Origin: SAR202 cluster bacterium
GTDB lineage: Bacteria; Chloroflexota; Dehalococcoidia; UBA6926; VFHL01
DNA length: 64,000 bases
NCBI GenBank assembly: GCA_009392005.1
Contig: VFHL01000002.1
Coordinates: 124,001 to 188,000, forward strand
Reading direction: 5' to 3'
Shown here: positions 18,053-26,641 of the stretch, piece by piece
Layout: the number at the start of each line of letters is the position of its first letter
Numbering within the stretch: the first letter of the stretch is position 1
Notes under the pieces: generated by a model
Databases searched by the model: none
What the model was told of the DNA's origin: nothing
The model's input: the letters and a program-made list of their open reading frames with translations, nothing else
Made by a program: the position numbers and the translations under genes

Positions 18053-19066
18053 ATGAAAATCCTGGGAATAGAGTCATCTTGTGATGAAAGTGCCGCCTCC
18101 GTAGTTGAGGATGGGCACATTTTACGTTCGAATGTGATCGCCTCGCAGGTCGAAATTCATGCACGATTTGGCGGGATCGTTCCAGAAGTCGCGTCACGCC
18201 AACATCTTTTACAATTTCTCCCCGTCATCGAGCAAGCGCTTAGTGAGGCAGACATAGGATGGGACGACCTTGATGCAATCGCAGTAACCCAAGGACCTGG
18301 TTTAGCGGGCTCTCTTCTCGTCGGAGTCAATCTAGCAAAATCTATCGCTTTCGCACGTGAGTTACCAATCCTGGGAATTAATCATCTTGAAGGACACATA
18401 TATGCAAACTGGCTTGCTGAGGGGCAATGGGATGGAGAGAAACGGGAGGACCCGCCGTTCCCGCTTTTAGCACTAATCGCATCCGGCGGGCATACAGATT
18501 TGGTGCTAATGAACGATTTTGGCTCGTACCAACTTCTTGGACGCACACGTGACGATGCCGCGGGGGAAGCTTTTGACAAGAGCGCCAGAGTGTTGGGGCT
18601 TGGCTTCCCTGGTGGCCCGATTATCGAAAAAACTGCCCGTGAGACGACAAATCCAGCAAAATTGCCACGACCATGGCTCCGGGGAAGCCACGATTTCAGT
18701 TTCAGCGGACTGAAAACCGCGGTGCTCAGGATGGCAGAAGCAGAAGGTGAAATTATTCCCGAGCATCGAATAGCAGAAATTGCCGCAGGCTTCCAAGAAT
18801 CTGTTGTAGAGGTTCTAGTCGGAAAAACGGTTGCAGCTGCACGGGAGGTGCGCGCAAAAGCAATTCTCATTTCAGGCGGTGTTGCCGCTAATGGAGTATT
18901 GCGCGAGGAAATGATCCGGCAAGCACCAGTTCCTGTCTATTGCCCCCGTCCTGTCCTGTGTACGGACAATGGTGCAATGATCGCAGCGTGTGCATTCTTT
19001 CAATCGAAAGCTGGCGCACCATCGAACATGAGCATGGATGTCAGGCCGAACTTATCTCTTGTCTAA
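18053..19066 (+). CDS. tsaD: tRNA N6-adenosine threonylcarbamoyltransferase TsaD
   Basis: A 337-residue member of the Kae1/TsaD/Gcp family. It opens with the nucleotide-binding [12 protein letters not shown]. The metal-binding His pair is in [12 protein letters not shown], and phosphate-binding ASGGHTDLV, the glycine-rich [10 protein letters not shown] and [10 protein letters not shown] follow. The C-terminal [12 protein letters not shown] and a Cys-containing [17 protein letters not shown] complete the ASKHA fold. TsaD transfers the threonylcarbamoyl group to A37 of ANN-decoding tRNAs, with TsaB, TsaC and TsaE, none of which lies in this window. It separates the two CoA transferase modules, and nothing links it to them functionally. 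Confidence 0.95.
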   Translation: MKILGIESSCDESAASVVEDGHILRSNVIASQVEIHARFGGIVPEVASRQHLLQFLPVIEQALSEADIGWDDLDAIAVTQGPGLAGSLLVGVNLAKSIAFARELPILGINHLEGHIYANWLAEGQWDGEKREDPPFPLLALIASGGHTDLVLMNDFGSYQLLGRTRDDAAGEAFDKSARVLGLGFPGGPIIEKTARETTNPAKLPRPWLRGSHDFSFSGLKTAVLRMAEAEGEIIPEHRIAEIAAGFQESVVEVLVGKTVAAAREVRAKAILISGGVAANGVLREEMIRQAPVPVYCPRPVLCTDNGAMIAACAFFQSKAGAPSNMSMDVRPNLSLV

Positions 19067-19190
19067 ATCCAGCGCCATTATTCGTCCCTAGATTAGGCAA
19101 TTCTTAACCAGATTCCTTTTCAGTCTAAGGAACAATATGGCATAATCCAATCGTTCCTGACAATCAATCTCAACTGGTTAGGAGATGCCC

Positions 19191-20405
19191 ATGGCAGATA
19201 TACCACTGACGGGATACCGTGCGCTAGACCTGACAAGTTTATATATGGGACCTTTTTGCACACGAATGCTCGCAGATTATGGTGCCGATGTTATTAAAAT
19301 CGAGCCGGTTTCAGGTGATCCAGCCCGCGACGAAGGACCTTTTTTTCACGATGAGAATCACCCTGAAAAAAGCGGTCTTTTCCTGCACCTCAATGTCAAC
19401 AAACGCTCCATGACCACCAATATCGAAACAGCGCAGGGACAAAACATCATACGTGAACTCGCAAAAAGTAGTGACATCGTTGTCGAAAGTTTCAAGCCTG
19501 GCTATCTCGAAAATCTGGGCCTTGGCTATGAAGATCTTGTGAAAATTAACCCGAAAATCATCGTCACGTCTGTCACAAATTTCGGCCAAACAGGACCTTA
19601 TAAAAACTGGGAAGGCACAGACTTAACCTTATACGCAATGGGTGCTTCAATGAAAACGAGCGGCCAAGAGCATAAATATCCATTGAAAATCGCCGGGCGC
19701 ATCGCGAGCTTCCAAACAGGTAATTTAGCTGCAACGGCAACCGCACTCGCAATTTGGAATCGCGAATTAACTGGTGCACCCGAACATGTGGATGTTTCTT
19801 TCTTTGAAACGTGGAAAGGTGCAATCGATCGTAGCACGAACGATCTCGTAGCGTATTCGTACACCAATGAGAGTTCGAAACGTCAATGGAATCCCGGAAT
19901 GGGTATTGCGAATGGGGTTTTCCGCTGCAAAGATGGCTATTTCCACATCTCCGCCGCAGGAGCCATTCGATTTCCACGATTGATGAAAATGATTGGAAAA
20001 GGAAAAGACCTGATTCACCCACCATGGAACAATCCAAATGCTTTGAATCGACCCGAAACGCTTGAACTGTTTGATAGTTTCTTCATTCCTTGGATGTTGG
20101 AGCATACAAAAACAGATTTGCGAAACATGTGTCAAGAGCAAGGAGTGCTTGGCGCTCCTATCAACACCATTGAAGATCTGTTAAATGATCCACATTACAT
20201 CCAAAGAGGTTATTGGCAAGAGATCGAGCACCCTGAAACAGGGTCTGTCAAATATCCTGGTTTTCCTTTCAAACTCCACGCCACACCCAACCCTGAAAGA
20301 GTCCGTGCTCCGCTGCTCGGAGAACACACAAATGACATCCTGCAAAATGAACTCAAATATTCAAACGATGAGATCCAAGCACTACAAGCGCAAGGAGTCA
20401 TTTAG
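19191..20405 (+). CDS. CaiB/BaiF family CoA transferase, subunit lacking the catalytic Asp (module 2, first gene)
   Basis: A 404-residue paralogue of 15217..16431, sharing YRALDLTSLYMGPFCTRMLA, then YGADVIKIEPV, HPEKSGLFLHLNVNKRSM and NFGQTGPYKNWEGT. At the position of the formyl-CoA transferase nucleophile (25 residues before the GQ equivalent, here PE of GAPEHVDVS) it has Ser in GRIASFQTGN, so it is probably not catalytic on its own. ATG 19191 is preferred: AGGAG sits six bases upstream, whereas ATG 19185 abuts that site directly. Three bases separate its stop from the next gene, so the two are almost certainly co-translated as a pair. Confidence 0.9.
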   Translation: MADIPLTGYRALDLTSLYMGPFCTRMLADYGADVIKIEPVSGDPARDEGPFFHDENHPEKSGLFLHLNVNKRSMTTNIETAQGQNIIRELAKSSDIVVESFKPGYLENLGLGYEDLVKINPKIIVTSVTNFGQTGPYKNWEGTDLTLYAMGASMKTSGQEHKYPLKIAGRIASFQTGNLAATATALAIWNRELTGAPEHVDVSFFETWKGAIDRSTNDLVAYSYTNESSKRQWNPGMGIANGVFRCKDGYFHISAAGAIRFPRLMKMIGKGKDLIHPPWNNPNALNRPETLELFDSFFIPWMLEHTKTDLRNMCQEQGVLGAPINTIEDLLNDPHYIQRGYWQEIEHPETGSVKYPGFPFKLHATPNPERVRAPLLGEHTNDILQNELKYSNDEIQALQAQGVI

Positions 20406-20408
20406 AAA

Positions 20409-21701
20409 ATGAACTCTTTACCGTTGGACGGAATTCGCGTTGTCGCTATAACGAATGCATGGGCTGGCCCATACGCGACACAGCTTTTGGGCGACTGGGG
20501 AGCGGAAGTTATTCGGATTGAGAGTATCTTCCGTTCAACTCGATACGTCGCACGCGCTGATGAATCCACTCTTTCAAGAAACAGATCACAAAGAATTTTT
20601 TCATGGCCGAACATGGAACCTGGTGAACGTCCATTCAACCGATTAGCTCGAACCAACGCTCATATGCGCAACAAATTAGCGATAACACTGGACATGACTA
20701 AACCTGAAGGAATCGAGATCTTTCACAAGCTTATCAAGAAAAGCGATGTATTCATTGAGAACAATGTTCCCATTACCATGGATAAATTTGGGATTTCCTG
20801 GGAAACACTTTCACAGACCAATCCAGCCCTGATCATGCTACGCATGCCCGGATATGGTCTAACTGGACCATATCGGGATTTTCGTGGGCTTGGCAGCCAC
20901 ATGGAAGCAATTGCCGGTCATACACTCATCAGATCGTATCCAGATACTGAACCCGGTCAACAACCAGATGTTTTCCCTGCTGATGCGGCAGGGGGCGCTG
21001 CGGCTGTTTTCGCAACCATCATGGCATTAATGCATCGGAGAAAGACGGGAGAAGGCCAACTTATCGAATTCGCCACCGCAGAAAATTTTATGCCCCTGAT
21101 TGGTGATTTTATTTTGGATTACACTATGAATGATCGCCTATGGGCGCAAATGGGAAACACAGATCGATATATGTCTCCACACAACATTTACCCTTGCGAT
21201 GGAATTGATCGATGGATTGCCATCGCATGTCGAAACGACAAAGATTGGGCGCTCCTATGCAACACAATGCAACGCCAAGATTTAATTCATGACGATCGCT
21301 TTAACGACAGCACAAATCGATATAAAAACCGTGACAAATTAGATACGCTAATCACCGAATGGACAAAAACCAAGGTAGACGAAAAACTGATGCATGAATT
21401 GCAAGCAGTCGGTGTTCCCGCCGGAATGCTGTTCGATGATCAAAATTCGCTGGAAGATCCACATCTAGCATCCCGGGATTTTTTTCAAGAACTCACACAC
21501 GCTGAATCCGGAACCCACTTGTATCCCGGAATCCAGTTCAAAATGCAGAATACACCTAACGAGATTCATCGAGCGCCTGCCATGTTTGGTGAACATAACG
21601 AATATGTTTATAAGGAACTCCTTGGATACGATGACAAAGAATATGCGCGCTTGGAGCGCGAAGGTCATATCGGCAATGATTTTGACCCATCGGTACCCTA
21701 A
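20409..21701 (+). CDS. CaiB/BaiF family CoA transferase, catalytic-type subunit (module 2, second gene)
   Basis: A 430-residue paralogue of 16488..17789, with LDGIRVVAITNAWAGPYATQ, the same ~40-residue insert, and RTNAHMRNKLAITLDMTKPE. The predicted nucleophile Asp192 lies in VFPADAAGGAA, 25 residues before the GQ of TGEGQLIEFA, matching Asp169 of formyl-CoA transferase. MLRMPGYGLTGPYRDFRG marks the CoA-binding loop. The C-terminal segment NEYVYKELLGYDDKEYARLE closely matches the module 1 partner (NEYVYKELLKYSDEEY). The natural acceptor acid is unknown. The molybdenum hydroxylase genes begin 117 bases downstream. Confidence 0.9.
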   Translation: MNSLPLDGIRVVAITNAWAGPYATQLLGDWGAEVIRIESIFRSTRYVARADESTLSRNRSQRIFSWPNMEPGERPFNRLARTNAHMRNKLAITLDMTKPEGIEIFHKLIKKSDVFIENNVPITMDKFGISWETLSQTNPALIMLRMPGYGLTGPYRDFRGLGSHMEAIAGHTLIRSYPDTEPGQQPDVFPADAAGGAAAVFATIMALMHRRKTGEGQLIEFATAENFMPLIGDFILDYTMNDRLWAQMGNTDRYMSPHNIYPCDGIDRWIAIACRNDKDWALLCNTMQRQDLIHDDRFNDSTNRYKNRDKLDTLITEWTKTKVDEKLMHELQAVGVPAGMLFDDQNSLEDPHLASRDFFQELTHAESGTHLYPGIQFKMQNTPNEIHRAPAMFGEHNEYVYKELLGYDDKEYARLEREGHIGNDFDPSVP

Positions 21702-21818
21702 GAAATACCCGAATAGGCACTATACAACTCTGATTTAAGACCAGGACAGATTCCATAGCGAGATTCCAGAGCGAGGGGTATAATATAAATTGAGATCTAG
21801 CATTAGAAAGAGATACAT

Positions 21819-22694
21819 ATGAAGCCGTTTGAATATGTAAAACCAAACACGTTGGCAGAGGCAATATCCGCGCTTGACGCTGGAGGGGAAGACGCACGTG
21901 CGCTCAGCGGTGGAACTGATTTGATTGTTCAAATGCGAGCAGGGCGAAATGTTGTTGGAAATGTGATTGACGTTAAAGGAGTGACTGAAACGAACGTAAT
22001 TTCCCATTCCAAGAAAGACGGCCTCACAATTGGATCCTCAGTTCCATGCTACAGAATTTACAACGATGAGGGTATCAAGAAAACGTATGCTGGGCTTGTT
22101 GACTCTGTATCGATTATTGGAGGAACCGGCATCCAGGGTCGCGCCTCATTGGGAGGAAATCTTTGCAACGCCGCCCCGAGTGGAGATGGGATTCAGTCCC
22201 TCATAATACTGGGAGCCGTCGCAAATGTAGAAGGCCCGAATGGAGCACGACAAATAGCAACAGAGGATTTCTGCACTGCACCTGGGCAAAATGCACTAAA
22301 TCCTGGTGAATTGCTTGTATCGCTTAGCGTCCCTGAACCAGAATCTAACGCAGGTGCTCATTACCTTCGATTTATTCCCCGTAACGAAATGGACATCGCG
22401 GTTGTAGGTGTTGGAGCATCCGTTGTCCTAGATGCAGAGAAAAAATCTATTGTATCCGCTCGTATATCACTTGCATCAGTCGCACCAACACCACTCTTCG
22501 TCGAAGCAGCGGGAGATGCACTGAAAGGAACAGAGATCGCATCTGATTCAGTCGAAAAAGCTGCCATTTTTGCACAAGAAGCTGCACGACCAATTGATGA
22601 TATGCGTGGAACGGCTGATTATCGACTTCATCTCGTCGGAGTATTAACTAAAAGAGCACTCAAAGTCGCGATTGAACGCGCAGAAAACCAATAG
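21819..22694 (+). CDS. Molybdenum hydroxylase FAD-binding medium subunit (CoxM/xanthine dehydrogenase type)
   Basis: A 291-residue FAD subunit starting MKPFEYVKPNTLAEAISALD. The two FAD contacts are ALSGGTDLIVQMRAG (~residues 28-42) and IGGTGIQGRASLGGNLCNAAPSGD region (~104-128). The C-terminal domain (residues ~175-285) has the CoxM fold, with DDMRGTADYRLHLVGVLTKRA near the end. It would pass electrons from the 2Fe-2S clusters of the next gene to FAD and then to an acceptor. It is the first of three genes in the order FAD, iron-sulfur, molybdenum subunit. A TATAAT-like sequence lies about 35 bases upstream, without a clear -35 element. Confidence 0.92.
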   Translation: MKPFEYVKPNTLAEAISALDAGGEDARALSGGTDLIVQMRAGRNVVGNVIDVKGVTETNVISHSKKDGLTIGSSVPCYRIYNDEGIKKTYAGLVDSVSIIGGTGIQGRASLGGNLCNAAPSGDGIQSLIILGAVANVEGPNGARQIATEDFCTAPGQNALNPGELLVSLSVPEPESNAGAHYLRFIPRNEMDIAVVGVGASVVLDAEKKSIVSARISLASVAPTPLFVEAAGDALKGTEIASDSVEKAAIFAQEAARPIDDMRGTADYRLHLVGVLTKRALKVAIERAENQ

Positions 22695-22702
22695 GGGCAA
22701 AC

Positions 22703-23182
22703 ATGGCAAAACTACATGTTGAAACAACGATTAACGGCGAATCCACAGAAATTCTGGTCGACCCTCAACAAAGTCTCCTTGAAACTCTTCGTGATGGATT
22801 GATGCTGACAGGCGCAAAAGAGGGCTGTAATGACGGTAATTGTGGAGCGTGCACCGTCATCATGGACGGCAGGACAGTCAACTCATGTTTGGTGCTAGGT
22901 GCCGAAGCTCAAGATGCAGATATCACTACAATCGAAGGACTCGCAACACCGAGAGGATTACACCCACTGCAACAAGCATTCCTTGAAAACGCAGCCTTGC
23001 AGTGTGGGATATGTACACCAGGATTCCTCATATCGTCCAAATCATTGCTTGATAGCAATCCGAACCCAAGTGAAGAAGAAGTCCGATTCTGGCTAGCAGG
23101 GAACCTGTGTCGATGCACGGGATACGACAAAATTGTTCGTGCGGTCCTCGATGCAGCGAAAGAGATGAAAGCAGGGAACTGA
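22703..23182 (+). CDS. Molybdenum hydroxylase 2Fe-2S small subunit (CoxS type)
   Basis: A 159-residue protein with two 2Fe-2S domains. The N-terminal plant-ferredoxin-like cluster uses Cys in GCNDGNCGACTVIMDG and a later NSC. The C-terminal four-helix domain binds the second cluster through QCGICTPGF and NLCRCTGYDKIV. Both sets are complete. The subunit carries electrons from the molybdenum centre to FAD. It starts eight bases after the FAD subunit stop and its TGA shares one base with the ATG of the large subunit, so the three proteins are translated together. Confidence 0.94.
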   Translation: MAKLHVETTINGESTEILVDPQQSLLETLRDGLMLTGAKEGCNDGNCGACTVIMDGRTVNSCLVLGAEAQDADITTIEGLATPRGLHPLQQAFLENAALQCGICTPGFLISSKSLLDSNPNPSEEEVRFWLAGNLCRCTGYDKIVRAVLDAAKEMKAGN

Positions 23183-25461
23183 TGGCGACAACTACGACAG
23201 TCGAACAAAAAACAACAGAGAAAGTCATTGGAACGCGTCCGATCCGCCATGATGGCGTAGATAAAGTGACGGGACGGGCGATATATGGTGCAGACATTAA
23301 TCTGCCAAAAATGTTACACGTCAAAATTCTGCGAAGCCCTCATGCGCATGCCCGGATCGTCTCGATTGACACGAAACAAGCTCTTGATATACCTGGAGTG
23401 AAGGCAGTCATAACAGGGGAAGATTTGCCAGAACCACCGTCACAGATGCAAAATCTTGGCGAGGGTGCTGCCAACCTACGCTTTCTAAGCGATAATGCGA
23501 TGGCACGAACGAAAGCGCTCTATAAAGGACATGCTGTAGCAGCTGTTGCAGCAACTGAGCTATATATTGCTGAAGAAGCACTATCAGCCATTAAGGTTAC
23601 ATGGGAAATTTTGCCAGCGGTTTTGGACACAGAATCTGCAATGGCAGAAGGCGCTCCCCTCGTACACGACGATCTCCCACAAAGACCAATGGAGGGTGAT
23701 CAAGCCCCACCACCGAATGTAGCTCGATACTTCCGGTTCAATATCGGAGATACCCAGCAAGCCTTTGAGGAATCAGACACCGTTGTAGAACGTGAATTCA
23801 GAACCCAAATGGTGCATCAGGGCTATATTGAACCGCAAACCGCGACAGCACTATGGAAAGAAGATGAGAGCCTTACCATTTGGTGTAGCTCTCAGGGCCA
23901 TTTCAATGTTCGAGACCAGACATCAAACATTCTGCAAATACCTGTTTCTTCGATCAAAGTGATACCACTCGAAATTGGTGGTGGGTTCGGAGGAAAGATT
24001 GGATCAACGATTTATCCCGTGATCTCTTTATTGTCGAAAAAGGCTGGGGTACCAGTCAAATATTCAATGACCCGTGCAGAAGTTTTTGAAGGCACCGGAC
24101 CTGGATCTGGCACTCATATGCGAGTGAAAATAGGAGCCATGAAAACAGGCAAGATAACTGCTGTCGATGTGTCATTATCCTATGAGGCCGGAGCATATCC
24201 CGGTTCTTCAGTTGCATCGGGATGCCAAAATATGTTTTCGCCATATGTCATAGAAAACGCGTTTATCGAAGGCTTTGACGTCATTGTGAACAAACCAAAA
24301 ACTGCAGCGTATCGTGCTCCGGGCACACCACAGGCAGCATATGCCGGGGAAAGCATAATTGATGAAGTTGCCGAGAGCATAGGAATGGACCCCATAGATT
24401 TTCGGCTACTAAATGTCGCCGAGGAAGATGACAGTCGAGTTGACGGAACAAAACATCGAGTCATCGGTGCGAAGGAAACTCTGGAAGCGATTAAGAATCA
24501 CCCTCACTACAAATCACCTCTCAACGGACCGAATCAAGGCCGCGGCGTTGCGATCGGTTATTGGGGAAATGCAGGGATGACTTCAAGCTGTTCATTAATC
24601 GTTAATGGAGATGGAACTGTAAACCTTGTTGAAGGATCCGTCGATATCGGTGGGACACGGACAGCAATTGCAATGCACGCCGCAGAGGTCCTTGGCATCC
24701 CGGCAGAAGACATTCATCCTGTCGTAGCTGATACTGAATCAGTTGGAATGACCAGCATCACTGCTGGTAGTCGGACTGCATTCGCATCTGGTTGGGCAGC
24801 GTATGAGGCAGCCCAGGGCGTATTGAAAGAATTGATCGAACGTGCGGCAACTGTCTTTGAAACTACGCCTGACCAAGTTGTGCATGAAGATGGAACCTTT
24901 CGCAGCGTATCCGACAACGATAAAAAATTAACGTTCAAAGAACTTGCAGGGAGACTCCAACGTGTTGGTGGCCCTGTAATTGGGCAAGCAACTATCACAC
25001 CGCGTGGTGTCGGAACCGCTTTCGGAGCTGATATCGTCGATGTTGAGGTCGATCCTGAGACCGGAAAGGTTCAGGTCCTTCGAGTCACCGCAGCGCAAGA
25101 TGTAGGCCGAGCGATTCATCCAAGTTATGTTGAAGGGCAAATTCAAGGTGGTGTCGCCCAAGGTATTGGTTGGGCTCTGAACGAAGAATATGTGTTTAAT
25201 GACGAAGGTGTGATGCAGAATCCCGGTTTTCTTGACTATAGGATGCCCACCTCACTCGATTTGCCCATGATCGAAGCTGTTCTTGTTGAAAAACGAAATC
25301 CAGGTCATCCCTATGGTGCTCGCGGTGTTGGTGAAGTCCCAATTGTCCCCGTAATGGCATCTGTCGCGAACGCAGTGTATCGAGCTACCGGCGTCCGCTA
25401 CCAAGCACTCCCGATGTCACCAGGAAATATAATTGCAGGCCTGACCCAAAAAGATCACTAA
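23182..25461 (+). CDS. Molybdenum hydroxylase catalytic large subunit (xanthine dehydrogenase/aldehyde oxidase family)
   Basis: A 759-residue molybdopterin-binding subunit. IRHDGVDKVTGRAIYGADI opens the alpha/beta-hammerhead domain. Cofactor loops include GGGFGGKIG, the active-site segment KTAAYRAPGTPQ, and the C-terminal GARGVGEVPIVP, whose Glu is the catalytic base of the family. CO dehydrogenase would have AYxCSFR at the active-site loop, so this is not a CO dehydrogenase. It probably hydroxylates an aldehyde, N-heterocycle or aromatic acyl-CoA. The start is ATG 23182, overlapping the upstream TGA by one base with AGGG before it. The frame is open further upstream but only inside the small-subunit gene. 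Confidence 0.93.
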   Translation: MATTTTVEQKTTEKVIGTRPIRHDGVDKVTGRAIYGADINLPKMLHVKILRSPHAHARIVSIDTKQALDIPGVKAVITGEDLPEPPSQMQNLGEGAANLRFLSDNAMARTKALYKGHAVAAVAATELYIAEEALSAIKVTWEILPAVLDTESAMAEGAPLVHDDLPQRPMEGDQAPPPNVARYFRFNIGDTQQAFEESDTVVEREFRTQMVHQGYIEPQTATALWKEDESLTIWCSSQGHFNVRDQTSNILQIPVSSIKVIPLEIGGGFGGKIGSTIYPVISLLSKKAGVPVKYSMTRAEVFEGTGPGSGTHMRVKIGAMKTGKITAVDVSLSYEAGAYPGSSVASGCQNMFSPYVIENAFIEGFDVIVNKPKTAAYRAPGTPQAAYAGESIIDEVAESIGMDPIDFRLLNVAEEDDSRVDGTKHRVIGAKETLEAIKNHPHYKSPLNGPNQGRGVAIGYWGNAGMTSSCSLIVNGDGTVNLVEGSVDIGGTRTAIAMHAAEVLGIPAEDIHPVVADTESVGMTSITAGSRTAFASGWAAYEAAQGVLKELIERAATVFETTPDQVVHEDGTFRSVSDNDKKLTFKELAGRLQRVGGPVIGQATITPRGVGTAFGADIVDVEVDPETGKVQVLRVTAAQDVGRAIHPSYVEGQIQGGVAQGIGWALNEEYVFNDEGVMQNPGFLDYRMPTSLDLPMIEAVLVEKRNPGHPYGARGVGEVPIVPVMASVANAVYRATGVRYQALPMSPGNIIAGLTQKDH

Positions 25462-25494
25462 GATCTATTACTCAATTTTTAACTACGAGATCTT
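25460..25494. repeat. Inverted repeat between the molybdenum hydroxylase and the MoaD-like gene
   Basis: AAGATCT at 25460-25466 pairs with AGATCTT at 25488-25494 across a 21-base AT-rich loop. It begins at the end of the large-subunit stop codon. No T-run follows the right arm, so it is not a standard terminator. It might stabilise or separate the upstream message. Confidence 0.3.
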
Positions 25495-25533
25495 CAGCAA
25501 GAACAAGACACATTACTGCAAAATGGAGACTTC

Positions 25534-25839
25534 ATGGCCACTGTATATATACCAACCCTTTTACGCCATTTAACAGATGGGATCGACCAGATCCAAATCT
25601 CTGGGCAAAATATCGGACAAGTGATTGATGGGTTAGATTCCAGATACCCTGGTTTCAAAAAAAGACTGATCGATGGGGATGAAATTCATGCAGAAATCGC
25701 TGTCATCATAGACCAAGAAGTTGTCGACAGAGATCTTCTCGAAGTTGTGCATCAAGATTCCGACGTTCATTTTGTTCCATCAGTCAGTGGTGGTAGTGCC
25801 AAGAATCAAGAAAGTTTTCGTGTAAATCCCTTGACTTAG
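25534..25839 (+). CDS. MoaD/ThiS/CysO-like ubiquitin-fold sulfur-carrier candidate with tail after Gly-Gly
   Basis: A 101-residue protein whose first 87 residues match the MoaD/ThiS beta-grasp fold: TVYIPTLLRHLTDG, then GQVIDGLDSRYPGFKKRL, EIAVIIDQEVV, and the terminal strand DVHFVPSVSGG. In working carriers Gly-Gly is the C-terminus, where adenylation and thiocarboxylation occur. Here Gly86-Gly87 is followed by 14 more residues (SAKNQESFRVNPLT), so activation would require proteolysis. Precursors of this sort are known (QbsE, trimmed by a JAMM protease). It follows the molybdenum hydroxylase by 72 bases with a GGAG site. Candidate roles are molybdopterin synthesis for that enzyme or sulfur delivery to CysM. 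Confidence 0.85.
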   Translation: MATVYIPTLLRHLTDGIDQIQISGQNIGQVIDGLDSRYPGFKKRLIDGDEIHAEIAVIIDQEVVDRDLLEVVHQDSDVHFVPSVSGGSAKNQESFRVNPLT

Positions 25840-25895
25840 ATACAACCACACACGTAGCATATTTGTACGAACTTACACGCATGTTCATTAAACGC

Positions 25896-25972
25896 GGCCC
25901 CGTGGTGTAGCGGTTTAACATATTGCCCTGTCACGGCAAAGATCGCCGGTTCAAATCCGGTCGGGGTCGCCA
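25896..25972 (+). tRNA. tRNA-Asp (anticodon GTC)
   Basis: A complete cloverleaf. Acceptor GGCCCCG (25896-25902) pairs with CGGGGTC (25962-25968) with one G-U. A D arm GTGT/ACAT, anticodon stem TTGCC/GGCAA with loop CTGTCAC and anticodon GTC at 25930-25932, and T arm GCCGG/CCGGT with loop TTCAAAT follow. The discriminator is G25969 and CCA is encoded at 25970-25972. Confidence 0.97.
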
Positions 25973-26019
25973 CAAAATCAGGCCACGATTTTCGGTTGCC
26001 CGCTGAACATTCAATCAAC

Positions 26020-26604
26020 ATGTTATCCATTAATAGATTCCTTCTTCAAAAACAGGTAATCCTTTTTACCATTAGCATTCTATTGATTTGCCTGCTTCTC
26101 TCCTGTCGTTTTTCAGACACAGAAACCTCAAGCAAGAATCCAACTTTTAATGCACCAGATAAGTCTGATTTAGTTGCAGGATATGTCTCTAACGTAATCA
26201 ATGGCGACACGATCGAAGTCAAAATCGATAACAAAACCTACCTTGTAAAATACATTGGGATTCAGGCCCCGAAGATTGATAAATATGGGGCACAACCAGA
26301 ATCTTATAGCTTACAAGCATGGATTGCGAATCAGGAGCTTGTTGACCAAGAAACAATCTACCTCGAGCGGGACAAAGCCAACTTAGATCCTGACGGGACT
26401 CTTCTACGTTATGCTTGGACCGAAAATGGAACGCTAATCAATGCTTCGATGGTATCCCTAGGCTTAGCATATGCAACCCCCAACACACCAAATCTAAAAT
26501 ATGCTGCAGGGCTAGATCTTCTACAAAACCATGCTAGGAATACGGGGCAAGGTTTGTGGAAACCCTTCGCGACAGAAACTGCTATTGCAAAAGAAAACCC
26601 CTAA
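26020..26604 (+). CDS. Lipoprotein with degenerate staphylococcal-nuclease-like (TNase) domain
   Basis: A 194-residue protein. The N-terminal signal (ILFTISILLICLLLSC) ends in a lipobox with lipidation Cys29. Residues ~51-190 align with staphylococcal nuclease: VINGDTIEVKIDNKTYLVKY, IGIQAPK, DPDGTLLRYAW and GQGLWKP. Ungapped alignment to the nuclease puts Lys77 at catalytic Arg35, Lys85 at Glu43 and Thr127 at Arg87, with Asn61 at calcium ligand Asp19 and Gln82 at Asp40. Only Asp63 (Asp21) is kept. It probably does not cut nucleic acid and may bind instead. Start ATG 26020 is preferred to TTG 25996. It lies just beyond tRNA-Asp. Confidence 0.82.
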   Translation: MLSINRFLLQKQVILFTISILLICLLLSCRFSDTETSSKNPTFNAPDKSDLVAGYVSNVINGDTIEVKIDNKTYLVKYIGIQAPKIDKYGAQPESYSLQAWIANQELVDQETIYLERDKANLDPDGTLLRYAWTENGTLINASMVSLGLAYATPNTPNLKYAAGLDLLQNHARNTGQGLWKPFATETAIAKENP

Positions 26605-26641
26605 CAAACATCTTTGAATCTATGGCACACCATGTGAGCCG

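Noticed and set aside
23182-25461. Form I CO dehydrogenase large subunit
   Set aside because: The active-site loop reads AYRAPGTPQ, not AYxCSFR, so the enzyme belongs to the broader xanthine dehydrogenase/aldehyde oxidase group.
25894-25973. Alternative register for the tRNA-Asp acceptor stem (GCGGCCC/GGGTCGC)
   Set aside because: It also pairs, but leaves no CCA and the wrong discriminator. The register starting at 25896 gives G then CCA.
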